64,000 nucleotides of DNA from Coenobita brevimanus. Its lineage: Eukaryota; Arthropoda; Malacostraca; Decapoda; Coenobitidae. Shown here one piece after another: positions 52,661 to 64,000 of the stretch; within the stretch, counting starts at the first letter, position 1; every line of letters begins with the position of its first letter. Under the pieces are notes generated by a model that saw only the letters and a list, made by a program, of their open reading frames with translations, was not told the origin of the DNA and did not search any database. The position numbers and the translations under genes are program-made. The stretch is taken from positions 8,241,395 to 8,305,394 of the forward strand of contig CM064658.1 of the NCBI GenBank assembly GCA_032717465.1. Direction: 5' to 3'.

Positions 52661-52728
52661 AAATTTTGAAATAATTTCCCAGAAAAAATCCATGAATATT
52701 CGAACCTGCAATTAGCAGGGGTTGACTG

Positions 52729-53261
52729 TAACTGCTCCAGACTGGAAAGTGACTCCACAGCAGAATAAGTGTCTGGATATAGTATGAATAGAATAATGAA
52801 ATACCTTTTAACTGGAAGATGTTACATGTTGTGTCTCCCCCCATAAATGATGACAGCTCATTTTTTTTTTTTTTTTAATGTGTTTTGCTTTTGTGTTGTA
52901 TTTTCTTGTTTTTGTTGTATTTACTTTTTTTTGTGTGTTGTATTTTCATTTTTTTTTAAATTTGTTTTTGAGTTGTATTTTCTTGGTTTTTGTTTTGTTT
53001 TTGTGTTGTTAATTTATTCCATCTGTAATGATGTAAATCCAGTGGGTGGTTGGAGTTTATTGCCCACTTGGGGATAGGGGAAGTTGGTCACTGTCACTTT
53101 AAATGCTGGAACTAAATAACTTAGCCCGGAGTCTGTATACTCCTGATTGGGCAAAAAAAAAGAATTGGACAGATGATTTTGTTCTGCCTGTTGGGTAACA
53201 TTGTGTTTTGTGACCACAGACAAAATACCTCCTTGCTGCGCTGTCCTCTGCCATCAGCAAA
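52729..53261. other. T/G-rich low-complexity and SINE-A tail
   Basis: 52855-53010 is a degenerate 'tttttgtgttgtattttc' repeat. 53035-53165 matches the SINE-A 3' third. No gene. Confidence 0.5.
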
Positions 53262-53462
53262 ATGATTAGGTCATGTGGAGAATAAAAACTGATAGAGTGA
53301 CCAGGACAGTGTGAGTGGGATGGAGGGGGTGGAGAGGTATTTTAATGAGGGTAGAGTGAGTTGGGAAGAGGGTAGCCTGGTAACAGAGGACAGGATGACA
53401 CTGGGGCATTTTGTGCGTGGTTACCCCTCCAGGATTAAGACATCTGGCTATAGATAAATAGA
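53262..53462 (+). mobile_element. Old RTE 3' fragment
   Basis: 'aggtcatgtggagaa', 'ggtggagaggtat', ending 'gacatctggctatagataaatag'. Confidence 0.75.
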
Positions 53463-53504
53463 TATTACTAGTAGCTGCAATCCCAGGCTTGACTGAATGT
53501 GATC

Positions 53505-53680
53505 CTGGCAAAATGCAGGCTGAAGTTGCTCCATTCTTGCAGTCCACCATCCTCATTTTAGGGAATATGGAGGGAATTGAGAGAGATTTGTAGAATCAGG
53601 TAGTGGAGTCACCTACTTTTATCAGTGCCACCACATAAGGGCATCCCTCTTCAGCACTTTTTTTTTTTTTTTTTTTTAAC
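53505..53680 (+). repeat. Repeat D copy followed by poly(T)
   Basis: 'aatgcaggctgaag', 'gcagtccaccatcc', 'ggagtcacc', 'acataagggcatccctc', then T19. Confidence 0.55.
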
Positions 53681-53699
53681 AGGAAGGAAAAACAAATAA

Positions 53700-56265
53700 A
53701 TAAAAAAAATAATCTATACATCAGATTACTGGTGTCCTCCATTCATAAAAAATCTGTAACAGTTGGACTTGAACTGCTGCAGGTTGAAGTTTGGGGGGAA
53801 CAACTCCGGGGAAGCGAGTTCCAAAGAGATGGAGTTCGAGGAATAAAAGAATTCTGATGGGCAGAAGTTCTGCAATATGGCTGCATGACATTCCAGTCAT
53901 GAGCACTACCAGATGCACATGTAGCATGAGGGAAGGCATGGAGGGGTAGCACAATAGATGCAAGTTCATCTGAGCATTTACCATAAAAAGTAATCCCTCC
54001 AATATCCGACATAATAGAGCCAAAGGCATGTCCGGATAATGATCCTGTCTGGATATTGGGCCCCAGCCTCCTGGACTTGTACTTATGGACCCTAACTCAG
54101 AAAAACACCTATACAACTCCCTCTGGACATGCATTGCACCTATTTAAGACCCAAATCAAACCAATAAGGGACATAAAAGACTGAAATAAATGAAAAAGAA
54201 CCATAAAATGAGGTTTTAGAGGTGAGTTTATACAATATTAAACATTCTGGGTACTTTCAAGTCCCTGGCTCCTGGACTGGTTTGAACCGCCAGTTTGCAG
54301 TCCACAGTTAATCCTCTGCACTTTAATTTCTTAACACTGAACAACACTGTAAATTCCCATGTGTTCTAGTGGCGAGGTATTGCAGTTTATTCACTGTTTA
54401 TTCACAAAAAACAAGCACCTGTGGCTTGCACTGCTATGAGCATCTGCTCTCGATCGGAGTTTGGCTGTGACTGTTGATGATAGCGGGGTAACAGAATTGC
54501 CAGATTGCAATGGCCACGTTACCAATCTCCTCAACTTTCGTTACCAAATTTAACTTTTCATTACCAAATTCGTAAAGCTAGCATTTATTCTTCACTAATT
54601 ATATATACAAGTGGAAATATATGTAATCACTCTCCTTATAATTAACACCATGTTGATTATTTTCACGCTATGTAGGATAGCAGATTAATCAGAGAGAGCA
54701 AACAATCCACCATCTCCATCCTGTGTATCCTCATACATGTGAAAAATCCATTTGGTAATGCATTATTCTGATTCATTACCAAATGAATTTTTCATTACCA
54801 AATTGGCCCACACTTGGTAATGAAAAATACCAAATGGCAACCCTGACAGGGGAGGGGGGAGGGGGAGGAAGGAAGGGGTGAAGGGACCATGGTGTAACAG
54901 CTGTTCGGCGCCAGGCGGCAATTTCAAATTACGGGAGGGGAAAAAGTCAGATTTTTTTTAAATTTTTTATGGTTTTTGGCCCATTTTGGGAATATTGGAT
55001 GCCAGGACGATTATGTCCGGTTAGTGGGGATGTTCGGATATTGGGCGTTCGGATATTAGAGGGATTACTATATCTATAAAATAATTCAAGGGAGTCAACA
55101 TTCCTCCTTCCTTTGTAGAAGAGGTAGTTTATTTGTAATGGCAGGGTTATTAATAATTCCAACAGCTTTGTTCTGAATTTTGTCTAGTTATTTTAGTGCA
55201 ACCTCTCCACATCCATTCCACAAGGGTGAGCTATATTCTAGCTGAGAGCACACATGACTTATAAATTATAGCTAACTGCTCATCAGTGAAGAAGTTATGG
55301 ACTGTATAACAATCCAGGTTTCTCTGAGGTGGTTTTAGCAAGTGATCTGACATGAGAGGTCCACCTGAGGGCATTAAGTGAAACACCGAGAATTTGAATA
55401 CTTTTCGAGATGGAAATATTAGTGGCATTGAAGGTAATATACAAATCTGGTAGTATCTATTAGTAAACTGTACATATTTGGTTTTACTTGCATTAAATGA
55501 GAATGTAATTTTGTCCCCATTCAGTGATCTTAGATAAGTCCTGATTTACAGACATGGTTGCACTGAGTTGAGAGTTAGAGATTAAACTTTGTGAAAGGGT
55601 GTATGTGTGTGAATGAACTGTGAAGTGTTCAGTGATCTGCATATGAATGGATGGGATTGTGGGTTACAGATAAGAGACCATTAATATGAACAAGGAATAG
55701 GTTTGGTGCCAGAACTGATCCTTGTGGCACGCTGGTGTTAGGCGAGTGGAAATTGGAATATACATAATGTAATTTTACTGCTATTTTTCTGTCACTGAGA
55801 TATGAGGAAAGCAGAGGAACAAAAGACATTAGTCCATAGCAAGGGAGTTTTGACAGCAGGGAATGGTGCCACACTCCGTCGAAAGCTTTAGAAATATCAA
55901 GGGCTACTGCCTGAGTTTCCTCATGCTGGTCAATTGATTGATGAATGGTATTAGTCAGGAGATTAAGTATTTTGATGGTGGATTTTTCATGGTGAAAACC
56001 ATATTGTCTATCACTAATTAAGTTGTTGGATTCAAGGCATTTACCTATGTGCTTCTTAATTACAGTCTCAAAGACTTTACCAAGAGAAGATGTGATAGCT
56101 ATTGGTCTTTAATCAGAGGGGTCAGAGGAGCTTCCTTTCTTTGGAATAGGTTGGATATTGGCTTCTTTCCATGAATCTGAAATGAAGCAGTACATATCCA
56201 TAGTCTGAATAATTTAGCTAAAACAGAAACGTTCTGGGAAGCACTTTTTCAAAATAGTCAAATCA
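53700..56265 (-). pseudogene. Jockey-like LINE ORF2, dead, split by a TIR element
   Basis: Minus strand, in pieces. 56260-55075 includes the RT core ([40 protein letters not shown]) with the catalytic motif mutated to YADH followed by a stop. 53988-53740 has the C-terminal end (IPRTPSLWNSLPRSC). The element at 53989-55069 interrupts it. Confidence 0.75.
53989..55069. mobile_element. 1.08-kb TIR element, copy 2
   Basis: Nearly identical to 8095-9182 end to end. Starts 'agtaatccctccaatatccg' and ends 'ggatattagagggattact'. Inserted in a Jockey-like LINE. Confidence 0.85.
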
Positions 56266-57408
56266 CCTAAGGAGTGGCTAATTGGTTCTGGACTGAGCCC
56301 GTCGCTTGATAGCAACCAGGAGGACCCTGCGCTGCCAGCCCTACCCTGCCGGTGGTGATAATCCAAGATACCACCTCGTTTGCTGATATTAATGCAGCGG
56401 CCATTGCTAAGAGGGAATAAAAATAGGTGTGATATCCTATGTGCATGTAGTGTGGTGTAAACAGCTGAAGATAGGTATTAAGAGAGAATGCTGGCCTACT
56501 CTGTGTGTAAATGAAAGCACTGAAAATGTTCAGCAAAGAGGGATGTTCAGGATCAGGTCCTGAGGGCTGGTGAAATGGGGGCTCCAGCTCTCCCTGTCAC
56601 CAGCTTGCCACCCTACATAGATAACTTGTACAGTCAGGGACTTACTGTTCCACTGACTCTGCTTCACGTTTAGGACACGAGTCACTTTCCTCTCTGATGC
56701 ATCAGATGACAAAATCTAGTTAGATTTTGGTGGTTATTAGTAATAATATACAGTACCTCTTTGTGCACCTGTAGCTGGTATATTTTCATCTGACAGACCT
56801 TGACCACTCTCAGTCTGAATACTGTTAGAGTTGCTTGTGATTCACTGAGCCTAAGTTAAGAGGTAGGAATGAGTCTCCTTGGTTTCTTGTGAAACACAGC
56901 CTCCAATCTGAATACAATTAACCATCAGCTGAGTTTAATTAGGCTAGGGTTCTTTGCCAGGTGAAAACAGAGTGGCTATAATCATCTCAGGGATGACACT
57001 CATGTCATACAGCGTGCAGGTTCAGCTCCCAAGTGGAATGTGGGGACCTACTGCATTTACCCATTTTCTGTCTTCTTTTTTCTCTTCCTTCCAAACACTT
57101 TTCAATTTGGTACCATTCCTTTACTTCTTCACCAATTTACTTCAGACTTGGCACAGTTGATCCTTAGGCAAATACCTGCATTTTTTTTTATTTTTGGGTT
57201 TTTAAATGGCTTTCAGGAGCCAAAGGTCAAAATATGCATATAGACAAATTTTGGTATCTTGTTTTTTTTTTTTACTTTCATCAATCATCATGGCAGTGTA
57301 AACATGTCTTACCCTTCTGCCTGTGTACTGTATCTGTGTGGAGACCATCCTGTATACCCTTTGGAGTTTTTGCAATCTTAATCCCACCAGGGATGTAGTT
57401 CAGTTACT
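56266..57408. other. Gene-free stretch
   Basis: 56865-56985 repeats the segment at 48670-48790 ('ggaatgagtctccttggtt'). Poly(T) runs near 57180 and 57260. No gene. Confidence 0.4.
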
Positions 57409-57651
57409 TCTATCTATCTATCGCCAGACGCCTCAATCCCGTTTGGGGTGGCCACAAACAAATCGCCTCCAAGTCGCCCTGTCCCCCGCCATTTCACTGC
57501 CCCGCTCCCAACTCACACCCCCCTCTCTCATATACCTCTCCACCCCATCCCTCCATCTCATCCTCGGCCTCCCCCTCCCTCTTCCCCCCTCCACCTCACT
57601 CACATACACTCTCTTCGTCAGTCTTTCACCCTCCATCCTCTCCACATGGCC
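57409..57651 (-). mobile_element. Young RTE 3' fragment
   Basis: (TCTA)n then 'cgccagacgcctcaatcccg'. The reverse strand encodes [20 protein letters not shown]. Almost identical to the end of 23029-25600. Confidence 0.9.
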
Positions 57652-58162
57652 CTCTCATATTCTGGATTATAGTAACCCAGCCTCAGACTCTTAAGCCGTC
57701 TTTTTGTTGTTCACGCTGGAGCTTGTGATTCAAAGCTTGTCTTGGGGCGCTTGGTTACTGTCCGCAAAAACAGTCCAGGATACGTAGAACCGAAAAATTG
57801 CATGCTGATCGCAAAGTAAACAAAGGGGTTCGCCAAAAATTATCATCTGACGAATATGCAACTTACAGGTAACTGTTATTTGTGATGAACTGGCTCTATA
57901 TGTCGTTAATATTAGCCACCTGCACCCTAATTGTATGTACATCGTGCTATGTTTATCATTTACGTGTCCTTGTTGGCCAGTTTCACTCTCCAGATGCTGC
58001 ACCAAGACTGCTCCCAACCACGCCTGGGTGAGATACGAAGATGGTCTGGGATTTGATGATAAATGCTTGGGCCAGCTTCATATCACTTTGGCTGACAAAA
58101 ACGGTGCAGCTTGGTTTCACCGAAGATGGCTTCGAATCTGATCTGTCAGCTTGGATGACAAA
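57652..58162. other. Gene-free stretch
   Basis: No recognisable feature. Confidence 0.3.
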
Positions 58163-60483
58163 AACGAGGCTTAGGCGGCTTTCACATGAGCGGCTTCTAC
58201 TGTGGCAGTTCTACCCACTTGCTTCGATGTGTGATTTTAGTCAGCCCTTCACACGGGCAGTTTTAGCCACTGTGTATTTACCTAATTGTGATATACAGGA
58301 AATGAGCTACGCTCGTGGGGTTCCGTCTCTGTTTTTCAATTAGTCAAATTTTCCTTTAAACTCGTTCAAGTTTTTAGACTGGATGCTCTCTTTGTCCAGC
58401 CTATTCCACAGGTCTATGCATCAATAAGGAAAACTATATATCTTGATATCCTTCAAGCAGCTTGGCTTCTTCAGTTTCATTCCGTGTCCTCATGTTACCC
58501 TCTTATCCCATACAAAAAGATGTCTGTCAGTTTTATCTACTCCCATCACGGTCCTGAACTCTGTAATCATGTCGCCCATCTCTCTCCTTTCCTCTAAGGA
58601 TGGCAAATCCAGCTTTTCCAGCCTCTCTCTGTATGACAGATCTGCCAGGCTGGGGACTACCTTGGTTGCTGTTCTTTATATTCTCTCAATCTTGTTTATA
58701 TCTTTCTTTTTGTGTGGGGACCACACTACTGCTGCATATTCTAACCTGGAGTGGATCATGGCCACTATCAATTTTTTCATCATCTCATCCATGTAATGAA
58801 ATGCTACTCCTGTGTTAGTCAAGAGTTTATACATTTCTGTAACTGTCTTGTTAATATATTTTTCAGGTGACAAACTATCCTGGACCAGCACTCCTAAATC
58901 TTTCTCTTCTCTTGCTTTTCTGACTGGTTCATTACCCATCAAATAATTCAGTGATGGCCTCTTGGTACTTTTACCCATTTCCAATATCTTACATTTCTTT
59001 GTGCTGAATATCATTTCCCACATCTGGCTCCAATCATGTATCTTATCCAGATCCTCTTGCAGCATTTTACAGTCCTCCTCAACCTCTACCTTCCTCAAGG
59101 TCTTTGCATCATCAGCAAATAGACTTGCATAACTGTTCACTCCATCTAGCATATCATTTACGTAAATCAGGAACATTACAGGTACCAACACCAAGCCCTG
59201 TAGGACTCCACTTATTACTTCCCTCCATCCAGACATCCTGTCCTTTATTACTATCCTCATTTGTCTGTCTCTCAAAAAGTCTCTCATCCATTCCAGGAGG
59301 TTTCCCTTCAGTCCTCCTATATGCTCTAGTTTCCACATTAGTCTCTTATGGAGTACGTTGTCAAAGGCCTTCTCCAAATCTAAATATACACAATCCACCC
59401 AACCGTCTCTCTCCTGTAGCACATCAATCGCTCTTGAGTAAGAGCTCAACAAGTTGGAAGCACAAAACCTTCTACTTCTGAATCCAAACTGACTTTCAGC
59501 CAAAATATTCATTTTGTGACCATGCTGGTTAGGGACACTGGTCTATAATTCAGGGGTTCTTCCTTGTTTCCTCCCTTATAAATTGGTACCACATATGCCA
59601 TCTTCCATTCTTGAGGCACTTTCCCCTCTTCCAGAGAATACACATTTAAACTGTGAATCGTATCCGCCAGCTGTTCTCTGCATTCCTTCAGTACCCAATT
59701 AGAGATTCCATCCAGTCCTGAGGCTTTCCTTACATTTTGAGTTTCCAGTAATTAATACACTTCCTGTACTTCCACTTTTATATCTTTTATCACTATATTT
59801 CTAGTCACTCCCTTCCCTTCCACAAAGTCCCTTTCATTTGTGAAAACAGATTGGAAGCATTTGTTCATTATTTCAGCTTGCATTGCCAAATGCTTATAGA
59901 CCTCTCCATCTACTTTCAGTTTGGTGATTCCTTCCTTTTGTTTCAATTTCCCAGTGACATATCTATAAAACAGTTTGGGTTCATCCTTACATTTGTCTGT
60001 TATACCTTTTTCAAAGTTCCTTTCTTCCTCTCTACGTATTCTTGTATATTCATTTCTAGTTCTTTTATATTCTTCCTTTGTTCAGTCATTACTTCTCTTT
60101 CTCCAGTTATTCCATGCAGTGTACCTCTTTTTTTTTTTTTCTTTTCTTTTTTTATTGCATCATACACCTTCTGTTAAACCACTCCTTTTTCCTATTTTCT
60201 TTCTCCTTTACTCTTGGCACATATTTTTCCACTCCCGCATTATGAAGGTCTAAAAAGATATCCCACTTCCTCTGTATCTCTCTTGTTTCTCTGAATTTTC
60301 TGCAATCCACATTTTTGAAAAATTTTCTCAATCCTGTAAAGTTTGCTTTCCTAAAGTTGTATCTTCCCTGCCTATAAAGCTCGTCTCTTGACACCACGTT
60401 CCCTATAATCATCTGGAACTCAATGACCACATGATCACTTTTTCCTATAGGACACAGATATTTCAAAGATTCAATTACGTCGG

Positions 60484-60838
60484 TAGGTGGTGGCGACCAT
60501 CATCCACTCACTTGATGTAGTGCTGCCTACTTCTTCCTTAGCCTTTATCATTCTTTTTCCGTGCCTACCCTCCTCTTTTCCTATTTCTCCCATCTTTCCC
60601 GTCACTTATTGCTTTTCTTTCCTTTACGGGTGGCTTTACATTGAGTGACAAGCTAAATGGTTTCCTGTAAGCCAAGAAACCATTTACAAAGCTGGGTGGT
60701 AACCTTATAACCAAACCATACGTGCTCCCTACGTGTCAACAAATGGGTTGGTGGAGTGTTAGTGCCCCTCCCCGTAAAACAGATAAAGTCAAATGGCCAC
60801 CCCTTACGCGATTATGGCGTCTGGCAGTAGATAGATAG
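60484..60838 (+). mobile_element. RTE-tailed SINE, reference copy
   Basis: 355 bp. 5' head 'taggtggtggcgacc', then 'gatgtagtgctgcctacttc', a pyrimidine-rich section, the hairpin region (~60655-60690), and the 3' end 'ggccaccccttacgcgatta' plus 'tggcgtctggcagtagatag', as in the RTE. Inserted in CR1 with an 11-bp duplication (60473-60483 and 60839-60849, one mismatch). Confidence 0.9.
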
Positions 60839-61027
60839 AATTATGTCGGGTTCTTTGGTTATCAGTAAATCTTATCTTGTTGGTGTGTCCTCGCCTTGGA
60901 ATTGTATCTCTTCTTTGATCCACTGTCAACACATTATTCATTGTTATATTCAACAGTATAGTGCCCCACAAATCTTCTTTGCCTCCTGAGTCCCATTCCT
61001 CCCAGTTCACCTCTCTACAATTAAAGT

Positions 61028-61397
61028 CTGTCTATCTATCTATCTATCTATTGCCAGACACCATAATCCCTTAAGGGGTGGCCATTTGACTTTGAGTTAT
61101 TTGTTTTAAGGGGAGGGGCACTAACCCTCCACCAACCCACTTGTTCACACGTAGGGAGCACGTATGGTTTGGTTATATGGTTACCACCCAGCATTGTAAA
61201 TGGTTTCTTGGCTTACAGGAAACCATTTGAAGGTCACTCAATGTAAAGCCACCTGTAAAGGAAAGAAAAGCAATAAGAAGTGAAAGGAAAGATGCGAGAA
61301 ATAGGAAGAGAGGAGGGGAGGCACAGAAAAAGAATGACAAAGGCTAAGAAAGAAGTAGACAGCACTACATCAAGTGAGCGGATGATGGTCGCCACCA
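61028..61397 (-). mobile_element. RTE-tailed SINE, inverted copy
   Basis: (TCTA)n tail, 'ttgccagacaccataatccc', through to 'catcaagtgagcgg' and 'ggtcgccacc' at the 5' end. It interrupts the same CR1, which resumes at 'agtcacccattaaaatta'. Confidence 0.9.
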
Positions 61398-62072
61398 GTC
61401 ACCCATTAAAATTACAGTATATTGTTGTTTTTCTCAATCACTTTCTGTTTGTGTGTGTCAGTCTACTAGTGTCTCTTCATGGTGGAGAACGTGAGGCAGA
61501 GAGTTGTGTGCGTTTATTTAATGAAGAAGGTCATAAAAAAGAAAGAAAAAGAAACTGTTCTGGATCCATCCCTTGAAAAGTAGTCGACACTGCAGGGTGC
61601 ATTTTACACTTTGTATGAAAATCTGAAAGCTGATGATGCCATGACACAGTTCTGTACTTTAGTAATTAGTGTTCATAAAACAGAGGTACAGGGTTAATAA
61701 CTTTGTAATTATATACACTAGGACATTTTCAATATGAAGTTATAAAAAAAAAAAATAAATAAATATTTGCATGATTATAGCACATGCCAGCTATTGATAC
61801 TGCAGTGCAGTTGGTTGGGTATTGTCCATCCTGGAACTGAAATCTAACTGCTGTTGCAGGCAAAACCGCTTGTGTGAACGGACCCATGGCAATGTACGGG
61901 CTCCCAGCCTGCCTGGCAGTTTTATTGCCGTCGCGGTCTAGTGATCTAGGCGGTTGGTGGGGGCTGTTTTGCCACTTCAGCCTCACTGAATAGTCCCAGT
62001 GGACTGAATGTATTTCTAAACAGTGCGGCAAGAACCGCCGCGGTGAAAAACGCTCGTGTGAAAGCAGCCTTA

Positions 62073-62395
62073 CTGTTTGGAAGGGATAATATTGCACAGG
62101 AAGTATGTGTATTTGTATCCCATAACGTTGTACAGTATTAGATGGGTTTTGATTACCAATAATATGATGCTAGTTTCTAAGATTTTGTGTACCTTTTTCT
62201 ACCAGATATATGAGAGAGAGTTTGAAGGTAAGGAAGCATAGTATACCAAGGAGAAGATGAGTAGATATGGTCATTGTCATCATCATTGGCATCAGCATCA
62301 TCATCACCCTTCTTTTCTTCCTCAACATCCCACTTCTTTTCCCGACCTGCTGATAGGGTGGTATGGTTCCTGAAAGCAAGAAAAAAAAAAACATT
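62073..62395. other. Gene-free stretch
   Basis: Imperfect (ATC)n at 62270-62310. No gene. Confidence 0.35.
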
Positions 62396-62399
62396 ATAC

Positions 62400-62400
62400 A

Positions 62401-62480
<80 letters not shown>

Positions 62481-62544
62481 CCAGACGCCTCAATCCCATT
62501 TGGGGTGGCCACAAACAAATCGCCTCCAAGACGCCCTGTCCCCC

Positions 62545-62622
<78 letters not shown>
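62400..62622. repeat. (TA)n arrays with a 71-bp RTE tail between
   Basis: TA arrays at 62400-62478 and 62548-62622. 62479-62549 is the RTE 3' end reversed ('ttgccagacgcctcaatccc' to 'ctgtcccccgcca'). Confidence 0.92.

Positions 62623-63512
<890 letters not shown>

Positions 63513-63582
<70 letters not shown>
63513..63582. repeat. (AC)n microsatellite
   Basis: About 35 AC units between the SINE and the CR1 fragment. Confidence 0.97.
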
Positions 63583-63583
<1 letters not shown>

Positions 63584-63589
63584 CAATAA

Positions 63590-64000
63590 AAATGCAGCAG
63601 TGCAAGCTGAAATAATGAACAAATGTTTCCAATCGGTTTTCACTAATGAAAAGGAGTTTGTGGATGGAGAGGGAGTGATTAGAAATGTACAGGTGATAAA
63701 AGATATAAAAGTGGAGGTACAGGAAGTGTACAGATTACTGGAAACTCAAGATGTATGAAAAGCCCCAGGACCTGATGGAATTTCTAATTGGGTACTGAAG
63801 GAATGCAGAGAACAACTGGCAGATAAAATTCACAGTTTAATTCTGTGTTCTCTGGAAGAGGGGAAAGTGCCTCAAGATTGGAGGATGGCAAATGTGGTAC
63901 CAATTTATAAGGGAGGAAACAGGGAAGAGCCCCTGAATTATAGACCAATGTCTCTGACCAGCATGGTCGCAAAATTGTGTGAGAGAACCCTGAAAGACAG
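63590..64000 (+). pseudogene. CR1/Jockey-group ORF2 fragment, runs off the window
   Basis: Plus strand: NKCFQSVFTNEKEFVDGEGV, VEVQEVYRLLETQDV, a TGA at 63756-63758 in place of Arg, then [20 protein letters not shown]. After that it reads toward the RT palm. It is the third copy of the 29077-33155 family. The 5' side is truncated at the AC array and the 3' side is cut by the window. Confidence 0.88.

Larger units (their letters stand above)
49524..52728. mobile_element. Tigger-like element with nested insertions
   Basis: The right end, reverse complement CAGTCAACCCCTGCTAATTG, pairs with the left 'cggttcatccctgctgtttg'. It contains transposase relics (51313-51730), another Tigger (50118-50763) and two SINE-A copies. 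Confidence 0.65.
58269..61450 (-). mobile_element. CR1/Jockey-group LINE, 5'-truncated, with two SINEs inside
   Basis: Same family as 29077-33155. The 3' end is at 'tatttacctaattgtgatatacag'. The main RT frame 59512-58676 keeps SLFADDAKTL. Other parts (59946-59752, 60466-60152) are shifted. Interrupted at 60484-60838 and 61028-61397. Confidence 0.87.
58163..62072. mobile_element. Harbinger-like element containing a CR1 LINE
   Basis: Left end 'ggcggctttcacatgagcg' and right end reverse complement 'ggctgctttcacacgagcg' differ at 2 of 19 bases. They are flanked by TTA on both sides, as expected for PIF/Harbinger. Its own sequence is 58163-58268 and ~61450-62072. No transposase. Confidence 0.65.

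Overview
This window is eukaryotic, animal DNA. It most likely comes from a marine arthropod, with a decapod crustacean as the best guess. The reasons are: split protein genes with GT-AG introns; dense AT, AC, ATAG and ATG microsatellites; many RTE and CR1/Jockey-group LINEs; tRNA-derived SINEs; and many pogo/Tigger-type elements. The species call is inference. There are no operons, CRISPR arrays, rRNA genes or free-standing tRNA genes.

Two conserved host genes are recognisable, both on the + strand. COP1 (RING, coiled coil, WD40 ubiquitin ligase) is a single uninterrupted 650-codon frame at 4815-6767. A cytosolic leucine aminopeptidase (LAP3, M17 family) is spread over 22717-49220. Nine coding positions of LAP3 are recognised, with all zinc-binding and catalytic residues present. 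The first ~60 residues were not found.

Layout: 1-4384 is an almost unbroken chain of pogo/Tigger-like elements. 4385-6767 is the COP1 leader and gene. 6768-22.6 kb holds SINEs, a tandemly duplicated repeat, a hAT element, a Tigger-like element with an RTE LINE and a SINE nested in it, and another Tigger element. 22.7-49.2 kb is LAP3; its introns hold a 2.6-kb RTE LINE with a long open frame, a nearly full-length CR1-like LINE, a zinc-finger LINE, a nested RTE/SINE complex and an inverted duplication. 49.5-52.7 kb is a Tigger-like element with nested insertions. 53.7-56.3 kb is a dead Jockey-like LINE interrupted by a 1.08-kb element. 58.2-62.1 kb is a Harbinger-like element carrying a CR1 LINE, which itself carries two SINEs. 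The window ends in TA and AC microsatellites and a third CR1 copy.

The most unusual feature is the structure of LAP3. Two intact 80-nt versions of the penultimate exon lie 1.6 kb apart, with identical splice phases. Joining both would shift the frame and give an immediate stop, so they look mutually exclusive. A near-perfect ~770-bp palindrome sits between them. At least five other LAP3 exons have decayed same-strand partial copies next to the working exon, some with flanking intron sequence. The locus therefore looks like repeated local exon duplication, with one duplicate kept as an alternative exon.

The retroelements look functionally linked. A ~355-bp SINE family ends with the same 3' sequence and ATAG tail as the RTE LINE, which suggests the LINE moves it. 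Its 5' half, with a conserved 13-bp hairpin, is shared with a second, longer SINE family that ends in an ATG-type tail.
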